Source: Nitrospira_G sp035457545 (GTDB lineage Bacteria > Nitrospirota > Nitrospiria > Nitrospirales > Nitrospiraceae). Taken from it: a stretch of DNA of 9,485 nt. Under the pieces are notes generated by a model. It saw only the letters and a list, made by a program, of their open reading frames with translations, ran no database searches and had not been told where the DNA came from. Positions 1 to 6,091 of the stretch are shown one piece after another. The position numbers and the translations under genes were made by a program. Numbering within the stretch: the first letter of the stretch is position 1; each line of letters starts with the position of its first letter. The stretch is taken from positions 1-9,485 of the forward strand of contig DATIBM010000221.1 of NCBI GenBank assembly GCA_035457545.1, read 5' to 3'.

Positions 1-1536
1 TGAAATCGGGCACCAGATTATACGTATGGAAATACTTCCGGAGCAGCGAGCGGACGGCCCCCATGAGGCCCATGGTCCAGATCGCGGTAAAGGCCAGAAA
101 GATCAAGACAAACTGCGAGGCAAAATCGATCTTGCCCCACACGATCGTGCCCTGCCGGATCGCTCGGTTGTACATGATGTAGTTGAGCACCGTCACGAAC
201 ACAAGCGTGAAGGCCGCGGCATTCTTCGCCGGCATCAGGGCCAGGAAATTCCACTCTGACGGGAGTTCCAACTCCTCAACCAGTTTGGCGCCCGTCGGGA
301 CGAACCCGTGCGGCGTCATCCAGATGGCGTTCCCGATGACGATCATCAGAAAGCCCAGCTTGATGAACGTGCGCGAGGACACGGTCATCGGGATGAATCT
401 TCCAAGGATAGGCGGCAGCACCACCAGCGGAGCCAGAAACGCCAGGGAGGTCGGGTCGGGAGCCGGATAGACCGTCCAAGCCCAAGTCATCACAAACGGC
501 GTGGCCATCATCGCGATGAGCGTGAACAGCGACATCCGCACGCGCTCGACCCCCTCGATGCGCTTCATGCTCAGCCAGATGTAATAGTTGCTCGCGAGGA
601 AAAGCAGCCCGACCACGGCGCCCTGCATCTCGAAAAACATCGAAAGTTGGTCGGCCATCATGTAGGGACAGATGGAGGCGTCGTAGTCGCAGAGTTCGTA
701 GGCCAGCAGGTAGCCCATGAAGGGGAGGAACAGCAGCGCCCCCACGCCGATGAGGTTCCCAACGAATCCCATCCAATCGTAATAGGCCCGATCTTCTTCC
801 TTCTTCGACCCCAGGAACTGATAGGCCGCGATGAGGCCGGCGATGAACCCGCCGAAGGTCACGTTGCCGACCAGCCGGTGCAGGTTCATCGGCATCCAAC
901 TGTAGTTGTAGACCTTATCCCACAGCGTGGCGCTCTGGATGAACTCGACGATGGACGCGCCCTCCGCCTTGGCCGGCGTGTTCATGAAGGCGGTCGGGCC
1001 GTCGATCACGAAGAGCGTCACCGCTCCGATCAAGTTCAACAGCACGCCCAGGGCGATGTGCCGGGCCTTCTTGTCGCCCTTCATCGCGTCCCACGTGTAG
1101 AAATAGAGGTAGAGGACGATCGTTTCGCTGATGAAGAGCAGCGGATAGATCACCGCGAAGATGAGGAAGAAGTGATTGATGAGCCATGTGGTGAATTGGG
1201 GATAGGTCGCCAGCAGGACGAAAATGAAGAGGCCGCCCGTGAGCGCGGTCATGCTGTACAGAATCACGGTGACTTTCGTCACCTCCTTGGCCAGCCGGTC
1301 GTACCGGGGATCCTGCTTCCGGTATCCCAACCACTCGGAGATCACCACGAAAATCGGCGCCCCCAGGATGAACGCGGCAAACAGGATGTGCAGTTGGGCG
1401 ACGATCCACACCGCCGTTCGGTTTCCCGTGTACGGAAACTCCGCAGCCGGGGGATTGGGCACTTGGGCATACGCCGCCGAGCCCCAGACCGTCAGCAGAC
1501 CGATCGCGATCAGCAGATTTCGGTGCCAGCCTTTCA
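1..1536 (-). CDS. Cytochrome bd-like terminal oxidase subunit I (CydA-like), C-terminus beyond window
   Basis: The reading frame is open from an ATG at 1536 to the left edge (512 residues, no stop). GGAGGGG lies about 13 nt upstream. Residues 1-24 look like a signal peptide ending in AYA. About 12 hydrophobic helices follow (roughly 42-66, 87-113, 118-146, 160-180, 222-245, 255-281, 302-324, 333-356, 365-383, 391-408, 440-456, 472-496). Candidate haem ligands are His50 in the first helix (QLHILF) and His220 (NLHRLVGN), which sit like the two His ligands of CydA. Met304 (FFEMQG) and the helix residues His122 and Glu138 are further candidates. The classical CydA GRQPW motif is not seen and no cydB follows in view. 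Proteins of this kind are proposed terminal oxidases in Nitrospira, reducing oxygen with electrons from a c-type cytochrome or quinol; which donor applies cannot be read from sequence. The cytochrome c gene 40 nt upstream suggests one transcript and an electron-transfer partnership. Family assignment is firm; catalytic type is inferred. Confidence 0.85.
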
Positions 1537-1576
1537 TGATGTCTCGTCGCCCCTCCACTCGTCTGTTTGGAAACGC

Positions 1577-2080
1577 CTACTTACTTGCCACCTGCCCGGC
1601 CGAAACCCATGCATTCGCCTTGGGGTCCCAGCTCTTGCCGGCCAGGCCGAACGTGCGTTCGAAGGCGACTAACTTCCAGCGATCCTCTTCCGAGAGCTTG
1701 CTCTTCCAGGCCTTCATCTTGGTATTGGGCACCCCTTCCGAGATGCGCCAGAACCAGACCGAGTCGGAATAGAGTTTCATCCGCTCGCCGACGCGGAAAT
1801 CTCTGGCTCCGGCCTTCACCGGCTTGCCGTCCTTTCCATGGCAACTGGAACAATTCACGTCCGGATTCTTGGCGCCGATGTAGATTTCCTTCCCCTCTTC
1901 CACGATCTTGGGATCGGTCCACCAGCCGTCGGGCATGTGCTTATCCGCATACTCAGCCGGGGCGGGCGGCGGCGGAACAATGGGCCCCTCCCCTCCTCCT
2001 TCACCACAACTGGCGAGCGCGATCCCGATACCCGCAATTCCCAGCACCCACGTCATTCTGGTCCAGCTCGCTTGTTTCAT
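1577..2080 (-). CDS. Monohaem cytochrome c lipoprotein
   Basis: A 167-residue protein. The start at 2080 is chosen because a lipoprotein signal follows at once: a hydrophobic helix (residues 10-23) ending in a lipobox (LASC, lipidated Cys25). GGAG lies about 13 nt upstream, a slightly long spacing. A Pro-rich linker (about 33-42) leads to a class I cytochrome c fold with one haem motif, CSSCH (Cys77, Cys80, His81). Met122 (TKMKAW) is the likely sixth ligand, just before the typical C-terminal helix (LSEEDRWKLVAFERTF). The protein should sit on the periplasmic side of the membrane and carry single electrons. It lies 40 nt upstream of the bd-like oxidase on the same strand, so it is probably co-transcribed and may deliver electrons to it. 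Reading further upstream to an ATG at 2236 would put a basic, non-signal-like stretch before the lipoprotein signal, so that start is rejected. A terminator at 2199-2245 isolates this pair from the gene upstream. No clear promoter was found in 2081-2198. Confidence 0.93.
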   Translation of the reverse strand: MKQASWTRMTWVLGIAGIGIALASCGEGGGEGPIVPPPPAPAEYADKHMPDGWWTDPKIVEEGKEIYIGAKNPDVNCSSCHGKDGKPVKAGARDFRVGERMKLYSDSVWFWRISEGVPNTKMKAWKSKLSEEDRWKLVAFERTFGLAGKSWDPKANAWVSAGQVASK

Positions 2081-2198
2081 AATGACTTGTTCGCTCCTTT
2101 CTGTCCGGCGGGACCGTGCCTCATCCCGCAGGTGTATGAAGACCGCAACAACGCACCGTTTGTCCTGGCGACAGATTCCGGCCCTGACTCCAGACATG

Positions 2199-2245
2199 AA
2201 AAAACGCTTCCGCCCGGGTCGACGACGTCGGCACAAGCAAAAGCG
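2199..2245 (-). terminator. Probable intrinsic terminator
   Basis: Read on the minus strand, CGCTTTTGC (2245-2237) pairs with GCGGAAGCG (2213-2205) as nine pairs, two of them T-G wobbles, around a 23-nt loop that can itself fold (it contains GACGTCGTC). Six T residues (2204-2199) follow directly. It lies about 115 nt after the stop of the membrane-anchored protein gene (2360) and ahead of the cytochrome c gene, so it should end the former transcript and insulate the latter. The large loop and wobble pairs lower confidence somewhat. Confidence 0.65.
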
Positions 2246-2359
2246 CTATTTCTTGCGAAACCGGCCGAGGGTCACTCGCTCACCATCCTCACCCAGCGTC
2301 ATGAACCGATCCGGCAAGGACAACCCGACGACCCGCGGACCAGCGTCTGTCTCTTGAAT

Positions 2360-2890
2360 TTATCGTCGCTGCTTCTTCTGTCGTTTCCGTGACGGCTGCG
2401 CGCGTTGCTTGCCCCGCATGATGCGGATGCCGGTCAATACCGCGACTCCAACCAAACTGCCCGCCACGGTGACATAGACCCAGCCCGGCAGCCCTTCCAC
2501 CGTGCGTTGACAACCGGACCCGAAGTCGACGCGAACCTTCCGCTCGGTTTCAAGATCTTTCGGATCGAATTGAACCTTCGTCCGCTGTTCCTCTCCGCTG
2601 GTCTGGATGACGAGTACGTCGCCGAGATTATCGTTATGGAGATGCAGCGTGGCCTTGTAGTATCCCCGCTCGTCCGTTTCGACCGTTTGCCCGAGCGAGA
2701 TGCGGGGGTCTTTGACCACCACCTCACTCTTGCCGACCGGCCGCCCGCCGTCTCCGCAGACAAACCCTTCGACGGTAAACCGGTGATCGGCTTCGTGCGT
2801 CGCCGTCACGGCCGGCGTCCACCCAAGCTGAAGCGCAATGAGAACGCCGGCCGCTCCCAGACCCTGCCGCACTACCTTCGGAAGCGCCAT
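2360..2890 (-). CDS. Exported membrane-anchored protein with carboxypeptidase-regulatory-like beta-sandwich domain
   Basis: A 176-residue protein from the ATG at 2890. Residues 1-30 form a signal peptide ending near AVTA. Residues about 36-120 read as a beta-sandwich like the carboxypeptidase regulatory or transthyretin-like domains: alternating strands, PVGKSEVVVKD, then ETDERGYYKATLHLHND. Cys45 and Cys117 bracket this domain and could form a disulfide. A transmembrane helix (about 125-148) follows and then a very basic C-terminal tail (RGKQRAQPSRKRQKKQRR), which fits an outside domain held by a helix with a cytosolic tail. The start is uncertain: ATGs at 2938 and 2935 would lengthen the N-terminus to 192 or 191 residues, and neither choice has a strong Shine-Dalgarno. 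The ATG at 2992 lies inside the predicted promoter and is rejected. The molecular role is unknown; such domains often bind sugars, proteins or envelope parts. It is single-gene between a promoter (2975-3002) and a terminator (2199-2245). Confidence 0.8.
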   Translation of the reverse strand: MALPKVVRQGLGAAGVLIALQLGWTPAVTATHEADHRFTVEGFVCGDGGRPVGKSEVVVKDPRISLGQTVETDERGYYKATLHLHNDNLGDVLVIQTSGEEQRTKVQFDPKDLETERKVRVDFGSGCQRTVEGLPGWVYVTVAGSLVGVAVLTGIRIMRGKQRAQPSRKRQKKQRR

Positions 2891-2974
2891 TGCAAAACCC
2901 CGCTTCCAGAGCGGCAGAGAGCGAGCTTGCAACATCATTGCGACGCCGGGTGCCGGCCCCTTAGAGGGCGAGAC

Positions 2975-3002
2975 ATTTAACACAGGCACCACCTATTGTC
3001 AA
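2975..3002 (-). promoter_or_regulatory. Sigma70-type promoter for the membrane-anchored beta-sandwich protein gene
   Basis: On the minus strand a perfect -35 TTGACA (3002-2997) is followed after 16 nt by TTAAAT (2980-2975, four of six matches to TATAAT). Transcription would start near 2968, upstream of the candidate ATGs at 2938 and 2890. A GGCACC/GGTGCC inverted repeat (2985-2990 and 3013-3018) flanks the -35 box and could be an operator, though 6-bp arms may be chance. Confidence 0.55.
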
Positions 3003-3286
3003 CACAAACACCGGTGCCAAAGGCCTCTGGCTTCGCTTCGACACGCGAGAGTCTGAAGCGGCGCGCGCACAAGAAATCAAAAAGAAGCGGTCGGCGGCGC
3101 AAGGTATGCGCGGAACCGTCACCCTGCGATGCGGAAGCGTCTGAGCATGAGACGAACCATCGGAGACCGCGCCGGCTGAGTGCGTGCGGCTCAGCGCCGT
3201 GGCTGGGAGCGCAGGACGGGAGGAATCGTCTGGAGGATCCGTTCAGGAGAACATCAGAGTGGAAATCGGCGCCGCCGGAATGTCGC
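3003..3286. other. Intergenic stretch without a supported gene
   Basis: Together with the promoter and leader just left of it, this separates the beta-sandwich gene from the gene ending at 3287. I see no reading frame with a ribosome-binding site and protein-like composition. The one clear structure is a hairpin with GCTGAG (3175-3180) and CTCAGC (3190-3195) arms around a 9-nt loop. Neither strand has a T-run after it, so it does not look like an intrinsic terminator. No terminator for the hpnH transcript was recognised. Confidence 0.5.
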
Positions 3287-3694
3287 TTACAGGTGCCCCC
3301 TTGCCCGGGCTTCGGCTTCCACGCGGGCGGCTTCGGCCTGTCGCTGGGATTCTTTTTTGGCGGCCCAGGCTTCCCAGGATTTGCCGTTGGCCGTATCTTC
3401 CCCGCTGAACTCGATCTCCTCGATCTGACCGTAGGGAATCGTTCGAGCGGGGCGCTGCAGGCCCCGATCAACCGGGAAGATTTCGACGTAGGGGGCGCCG
3501 GGCTGGGCGCCCGAGTTCACCCGGTTGAACAGATAGCCCTCGACGGTTTCGCCGTGACGGAGCCAAAGCCGCACATCGCCGCGATAGTCGAACGCCAATT
3601 CGATCGCCTCGGCCAGCTCCTCCTCCGAAGCCGGCTTGAACCGCCGGGCCTGGAGCGATCTCTCTTCAGGCTCGTGATACTTCGTGTCCGTCAT
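3287..3694 (-). CDS. Small conserved-looking protein of unknown function, overlaps hpnH
   Basis: A 135-residue soluble protein with no signal peptide or membrane helix. The N-terminal 25 residues are polar. The core (about 28-98) alternates strand-like segments: AFDYRGDVRLWLRHGETVEG, a GYLFNRVN turn, PYVEIFPVD, then TIPYGQIEEIEFSGEDTANG. This resembles a small beta-barrel of the type where a residue of a phospho- or RNA-binding barrel is set by a dynamic loop, but I cannot name a family. After a GKSWEAW motif the C-terminal 30 residues are an Ala/Glu/Arg-rich helix, probably a coiled coil. The start at 3694 overlaps the 3' end of hpnH by 29 nt, which implies translational coupling, and there is no separate Shine-Dalgarno. 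An ATG at 3736 is possible but would deepen the overlap to 71 nt. Being cotranscribed with hpnH hints at a link to hopanoid synthesis, but nothing in the protein itself shows that. Confidence 0.75.
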   Translation of the reverse strand: MTDTKYHEPEERSLQARRFKPASEEELAEAIELAFDYRGDVRLWLRHGETVEGYLFNRVNSGAQPGAPYVEIFPVDRGLQRPARTIPYGQIEEIEFSGEDTANGKSWEAWAAKKESQRQAEAARVEAEARARGHL

Positions 3695-4748
3695 GTCGAG
3701 GCGGTCGTGGCTGAAGAAGCGAAGGGCCGGAGCCATGCCGGTTCGGGGCCACCATGGCGCGAACGGTCCGCGCCAGGCCGCCCCATGACCCGAAGGTGTC
3801 GTTCACGGCGGAGGCCTCATATCCGCAATGGACCATGCAGTCGGCGCACTTCTCGTGCCGGCCGGTTCCGTATCGGTCCCAATCGGTGCCCTCCATCAGT
3901 TCGCGAAACGTCTTCACGTATCCGTCTTGAAGCAAATAACAGGGCCGCTGCCATCCAAACACGTTGTAGGTGGGATTGCCCCAAGGGGTGCATTGGTACT
4001 CGACATGCCCCATCAAGAATTCAAGGAACATGGGCGACTGGTTGAACCGCCAGGAGGGCTTCCGGTCCCGCAACAGCTCGCTGAACAGCTCCTGCGTCCG
4101 CTGTCGCTTGAGGAAGTGTTGCTGGTCCGGCGCCTTCTGATAGCTATACCCGGGAGAAATCATCATCCCCTCGACGCCCAATGTCATCATTTCATCGAAG
4201 AACGCCCGAACCCGCTCCGGCTTGGCGTCGTCGAACAGGGTGGTGTTGGAGGTCACGCGGAAACCCCGCTTCAAGGCCGCCCGGATGGCCCGGACCGCCA
4301 CGTCATAGACGCCGTCCCTGCAGACCGCATGGTCGTGCTCCTCTTTGAGGCCGTCCATGTGGATGCTGAACGTGAGGTACTTGCTTGGGACGTAGTCGTC
4401 CAGTTTTCGCTCCAACAGCAAGGCGTTGGTGCACAGATACACATAACGCTGTTGTTTGACCAATCCCCGGACGATCTCGGGCATTTCAGGATGGATCAAC
4501 GGTTCCCCTCCGGGGATGCTGACCATGGGCGCGCCACATTCCTCCGCCGCCGCCCAGCATTGCTGGGGGGTCAGGCGCATATCCAGGACATGGTCGGGGT
4601 ATTGGATCTTGCCGCACCCCGCACAGGCTAAGTTGCAGCGAAACAACGGCTCCAGCATCAGCACCAGGGGGTAGCGAGTAATCCCCTTGGCCTTCTGGGT
4701 GAGCACATACTTCGCGACGGTATAGGCTTGGGAAAGCGGTACGGCCAT
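3666..4748 (-). CDS. hpnH: Adenosylhopane synthase HpnH (radical SAM)
   Basis: A 360-residue protein. The family joins the 5'-deoxyadenosyl radical to a hopene (diploptene), the first step of the extended side chain of bacteriohopanepolyols. The radical SAM motif is CNLACAGC (Cys38, Cys42, Cys45), which binds the [4Fe-4S] cluster. It is preceded by PLVLMLEPLFR and followed by SIPGGEPLIHPEMPEI (GGE near 80-82, the SAM-binding loop). Other family signatures are YLCTNALLLE, FSIHMDGL, ISPGYSYQKAPDQ, QCTPWGNPTYNVFGWQRPC and a second Cys group, KCADCMVHCGYEA (Cys301, Cys304, Cys308). Together these give a confident call. The start at 4748 is chosen because the family opens with a sequence like MAVPLSQAYTVAKYVLTQK and GGAG lies about 8 nt upstream; an in-frame ATG at 4832 would lie ahead of any recognisable domain and only about 16 nt from the predicted transcription start near 4816. 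The last 22 or so residues are low in recognisable features and overlap the next gene. No squalene-hopene cyclase gene is in view. Confidence 0.95.
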   Translation of the reverse strand: MAVPLSQAYTVAKYVLTQKAKGITRYPLVLMLEPLFRCNLACAGCGKIQYPDHVLDMRLTPQQCWAAAEECGAPMVSIPGGEPLIHPEMPEIVRGLVKQQRYVYLCTNALLLERKLDDYVPSKYLTFSIHMDGLKEEHDHAVCRDGVYDVAVRAIRAALKRGFRVTSNTTLFDDAKPERVRAFFDEMMTLGVEGMMISPGYSYQKAPDQQHFLKRQRTQELFSELLRDRKPSWRFNQSPMFLEFLMGHVEYQCTPWGNPTYNVFGWQRPCYLLQDGYVKTFRELMEGTDWDRYGTGRHEKCADCMVHCGYEASAVNDTFGSWGGLARTVRAMVAPNRHGSGPSLLQPRPPRHDGHEVSRA

Positions 4749-4822
4749 CCCTTTCTCCTTCCTCACTGGTCTAGATGGAAATCGGCCTGAAAATTGGCCA
4801 ATTCTGTGGATTGAGCCGTGGC

Positions 4823-4852
4823 ATCTTACCATCGGCCTTTTAAGGGCGTCAA
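4823..4852 (-). promoter_or_regulatory. Probable extended -10 promoter of hpnH
   Basis: On the minus strand TTGACG (4852-4847, five of six matches) is followed after 18 nt by TAAGAT (4828-4823, four of six). A TG dinucleotide one base upstream of the -10 box gives an extended -10 element. Transcription would begin near 4816, leaving a leader of about 67 nt before the hpnH ATG. No operator or riboswitch was recognised in that leader. Confidence 0.55.
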
Positions 4853-5005
4853 TTTATGCGGGGTTGGAGGTCCCAGACTTGGCCGTGCTCATTGAATGAG
4901 AAAATCCGCATGGTCCGCCCCAAAAACAAGGCCCGATCATGTCCGGTTGTGGCCCCCTCTCAGCCCATTTCGGAACGGCGTCTGTTCACAGGGCAAATCG
5001 GAAAC

Positions 5006-5014
5006 TGTGCATAA
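5006..5014 (-). promoter_or_regulatory. DnaA-box-like site
   Basis: On the minus strand the sequence is TTATGCACA, a full match to the DnaA-box consensus TTATNCACA. It lies in the gene-free region, about 220 nt from a tandem pair of further boxes. A single match can be chance; the cluster is what makes it notable. Confidence 0.45.
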
Positions 5015-5075
5015 CTCGCTGTGGCTGCGACGATCCGGGAACTCGCACTGGAAGCGGGTTTGGGCCGGTAGTGGT

Positions 5076-5093
5076 TGTTACGACGTCTTAACA
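5076..5093. promoter_or_regulatory. Imperfect 18-bp palindrome, possible operator
   Basis: TGTTACGACGTCTTAACA reads as an inverted repeat with 16 of 18 positions symmetric (only the C/T pair at positions 6 and 13 breaks it). Outer arms are TGTTA and TAACA. This size and form is typical of a dimeric regulator site. No promoter was recognised beside it and the nearest downstream plus-strand gene is about 390 nt away, so a role is unproven. Confidence 0.3.
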
Positions 5094-5234
5094 GGAGATT
5101 GTGGGAGGAAGGTCTGAAAACAAAGTCAACCCACAAGATATTGCGGTTGCATAGAGGCCGATCGCAATGCCCAAAAAATAGGCAAGTCGCTCATTGCCGC
5201 GTGGTCTGCTGCGGGAACACCAGTGTTTTGTGAC

Positions 5235-5255
5235 TTGTACACAAGTTTATCCACA
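5235..5255 (+). promoter_or_regulatory. Tandem DnaA-box-like sites
   Basis: TTATCCACA (5247-5255) is a perfect DnaA-box consensus match. Twelve nt upstream in the same orientation is TTGTACACA (5235-5243), one mismatch from it. The first box also lies inside a small inverted repeat (ACTTGT-AC-ACAAGT, 5233-5246). Known boxes of this type are bound by the initiator DnaA either at replication origins or at regulatory and titration sites. Confidence 0.5.
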
Positions 5256-5364
5256 GAGTTTGGGGAAACCTTCTCGTACAAGAGTGAACACGGAAAACCT
5301 AGAGAATTTCGGCTCTTTTCGGCAGGTCATTTCGGACCCATGAAATCCTACGCGGGAATTTTTT

Positions 5365-5386
5365 AAGGCCGCAAAGCCGCGGCCTT
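5365..5386. repeat. GC-rich hairpin in the gene-free region
   Basis: AAGGCCGC (5365-5372) and GCGGCCTT (5379-5386) form a perfect 8-bp stem with a 6-nt loop. A T-run precedes it on the plus strand (5359-5364) but only a short TTTCCC follows, so it is at best a weak plus-strand terminator. It lies about 95 nt ahead of the zinc-ribbon gene and could belong to its leader. Confidence 0.4.
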
Positions 5387-5397
5387 TCCCTCGAAAG

Positions 5398-5432
5398 CAC
5401 CATAGCTCTTCATGGCACCGAACGATATGGTG
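5398..5432 (+). repeat. Hairpin upstream of the zinc-ribbon gene
   Basis: CACCATA (5398-5404) and TATGGTG (5426-5432) are perfect 7-nt inverted arms around a 21-nt loop. The loop holds ATGGCACC, which can pair partly with the left arm, so alternative folds exist. It lies 48 nt before the start of the zinc-ribbon gene and may be part of its leader or an operator. Confidence 0.3.
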
Positions 5433-5479
5433 TCTCTCAGGCGGTTCCAATGCCTGCGTTTCACCATCGGGAGGACGCC

Positions 5480-5641
5480 ATGATGGCCTCAAGGCATTCA
5501 GCACCTGGGCAACAGGCAGTCGATTCGAAACCACGGGTATGGACAAGACATTGTCCCTCCTGTTGTCTGGTCCTTCGAAAGGCCGATCCGCAAGCTCCAT
5601 GGACTTGCGGATGTGGATGGAAAGGGACCCAATCGTGGTAA
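5480..5641 (+). CDS. Small zinc-ribbon-like protein
   Basis: A 53-residue protein of unknown role. The start is set by GGGAGG (5469-5474) directly ahead of two consecutive ATGs (5480 and 5483); either may be used, and an in-frame ATG at 5450 has no such site. The N-terminal 20 residues are polar and probably flexible. The C-terminal half is a zinc-ribbon-like knuckle pair: HCPSC (Cys25, Cys28, with Cys29 extra), 14 residues, then WTCGCGWKGT (Cys43, Cys45). CPxC followed by a C-x-CGW turn is common in small zinc-binding domains, so it likely binds one zinc or iron, perhaps as an adaptor or nucleic-acid-binding part. The gene for a single-pass membrane protein begins 19 nt after its stop, also with a strong ribosome site, so the two form a micro-operon on the opposite strand to every other gene in view. 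Protein-like Cys pattern plus the ribosome site make it likely real; family is not recognised. Confidence 0.65.
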   Translation: MMASRHSAPGQQAVDSKPRVWTRHCPSCCLVLRKADPQAPWTCGCGWKGTQSW

Positions 5642-5660
5642 ACTAGGGGTGGAGGTTGAA

Positions 5661-5810
5661 ATGGCGACCGGGACCTTTTCCCCACATGATCTGAAGGGCG
5701 CCCTGATCCTCTTCCTGTGTTTTGCCATGTTGGCGTTCATCTGCGGCTTGGCGGCGCTGTCCACGGTCATGCGCCCGGCCAAGTGGAGTGATCGCCTCGA
5801 GAATCGGTAG
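5661..5810 (+). CDS. Small single-pass membrane protein
   Basis: A 49-residue protein. The start is fixed by a consensus GGAGG (5651-5655) five nt ahead of the ATG; an in-frame ATG at 5613 lies inside the upstream gene and is rejected. Residues 1-10 are polar (ATGTFSPHD). Residues about 12-36 are one strongly hydrophobic helix (LKGALILFLCFAMLAFICGL and on), with two Cys in it (Cys20, Cys28). A short basic-then-charged tail (MRPAKWSDRLENR) follows. This is the form of a small membrane protein that modulates or is a subunit of a larger complex; small subunits of oxidases look similar, but nothing here points to a specific one. It is the second gene of the micro-operon, 19 nt after the zinc-ribbon gene. 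I do not recognise a family. Confidence 0.65.
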   Translation: MATGTFSPHDLKGALILFLCFAMLAFICGLAALSTVMRPAKWSDRLENR

Positions 5811-5832
5811 AGGACAACCCGATAGCCCAGGC

Positions 5833-5868
5833 CCGGCATGCAGGCTGGCGGTCCCTGCTTGCAGCCGG
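5833..5868 (+). terminator. Possible weak terminator after the micro-operon
   Basis: CCGGC (5833-5837) pairs with GCCGG (5864-5868) and, inside, GCAGG (5840-5844) with CCTGC (5854-5858), with a small internal loop between. The following TTCTCTCCT is pyrimidine-rich but not a true T-run. It starts 23 nt after the membrane protein's stop codon, in the right place to end that transcript, but the signal is weak. Confidence 0.3.
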
Positions 5869-5982
5869 TTCTCTCCTGCGCATCGTTCATTGATCCCTCG
5901 CTTCAACCCTATCCCCAGCTTGCCCGCGGCAATTCTTTGATCCGAGATTGCAGGAAGGTTACCGAGGCATTTTGCTGATTTG

Positions 5983-6046
5983 CCCGGGCGCTGATACCTG
6001 CGATTGGAACCTGGCGAGAATCAGGCGAGAATGAAGAGCCCCCGGG
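5983..6046. repeat. Diverged copy of the hairpin element
   Basis: CCCGGGCGC (5983-5991) and GCCCCCGGG (6038-6046) form a 9-bp stem with one C-C mismatch. TGAAGA (6032-6037) sits directly before the right arm, exactly as in the two full copies to the right. The interior is longer (46 nt against 27-28) and lacks the ATCAATGAAGA core, so it is a relative at best. CCTG/CAGG at 6010-6025 could form an inner stem. Confidence 0.4.
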
Positions 6047-6091
6047 TCGCAGAAAGTGCGAGATGAAAGCGAACGCCTGCTCAAGTATTTC

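Larger units (their letters stand above)
4853..5479. other. Gene-free region with DnaA-box-like sites, a palindrome and hairpins
   Basis: About 630 nt in which I find no gene with a ribosome-binding site and believable composition. The only notable plus frame (4896-5117) is rich in Trp, Arg and Ser with no domain signal. The stretch holds DnaA-box-like sequences (5006-5014 and 5235-5255), a palindrome (5076-5093), three TTTCGG words (5307, 5317, 5330) and two hairpins near the micro-operon (5365-5386, 5398-5432). It separates minus-strand hpnH from the plus-strand micro-operon, so promoters for both should lie in or beside it. Confidence 0.5.

Noticed and set aside
308..1672. A 454-codon open frame on the plus strand
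   Set aside because: It is the antisense shadow of the oxidase and cytochrome c genes. Its protein is full of His, Arg, Asp and Glu with no domain, while the minus strand gives a clear membrane oxidase.
2196..2357. A short, very basic plus-strand frame beginning MKKRFRPGRRRRHKQKR, reminiscent of a small ribosomal protein
   Set aside because: It lacks a ribosome-binding site and its first part is the probable minus-strand terminator stem and T-run, which better explains the sequence.
2996..4045. A 349-codon plus-strand frame across the hpnH end
   Set aside because: It is antisense to hpnH and its overlapping partner, is low-complexity and Arg/Pro-rich, and has no convincing ribosome-binding site.
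4896..5117. A 73-codon plus-strand frame in the gene-free region
   Set aside because: There is no ribosome-binding site and the composition is not protein-like.
4853..5479. The chromosomal replication origin
   Set aside because: There are too few DnaA boxes, no clear AT-rich unwinding element, and no dnaA, dnaN or gyrB in view; kept only as a DnaA-box cluster.
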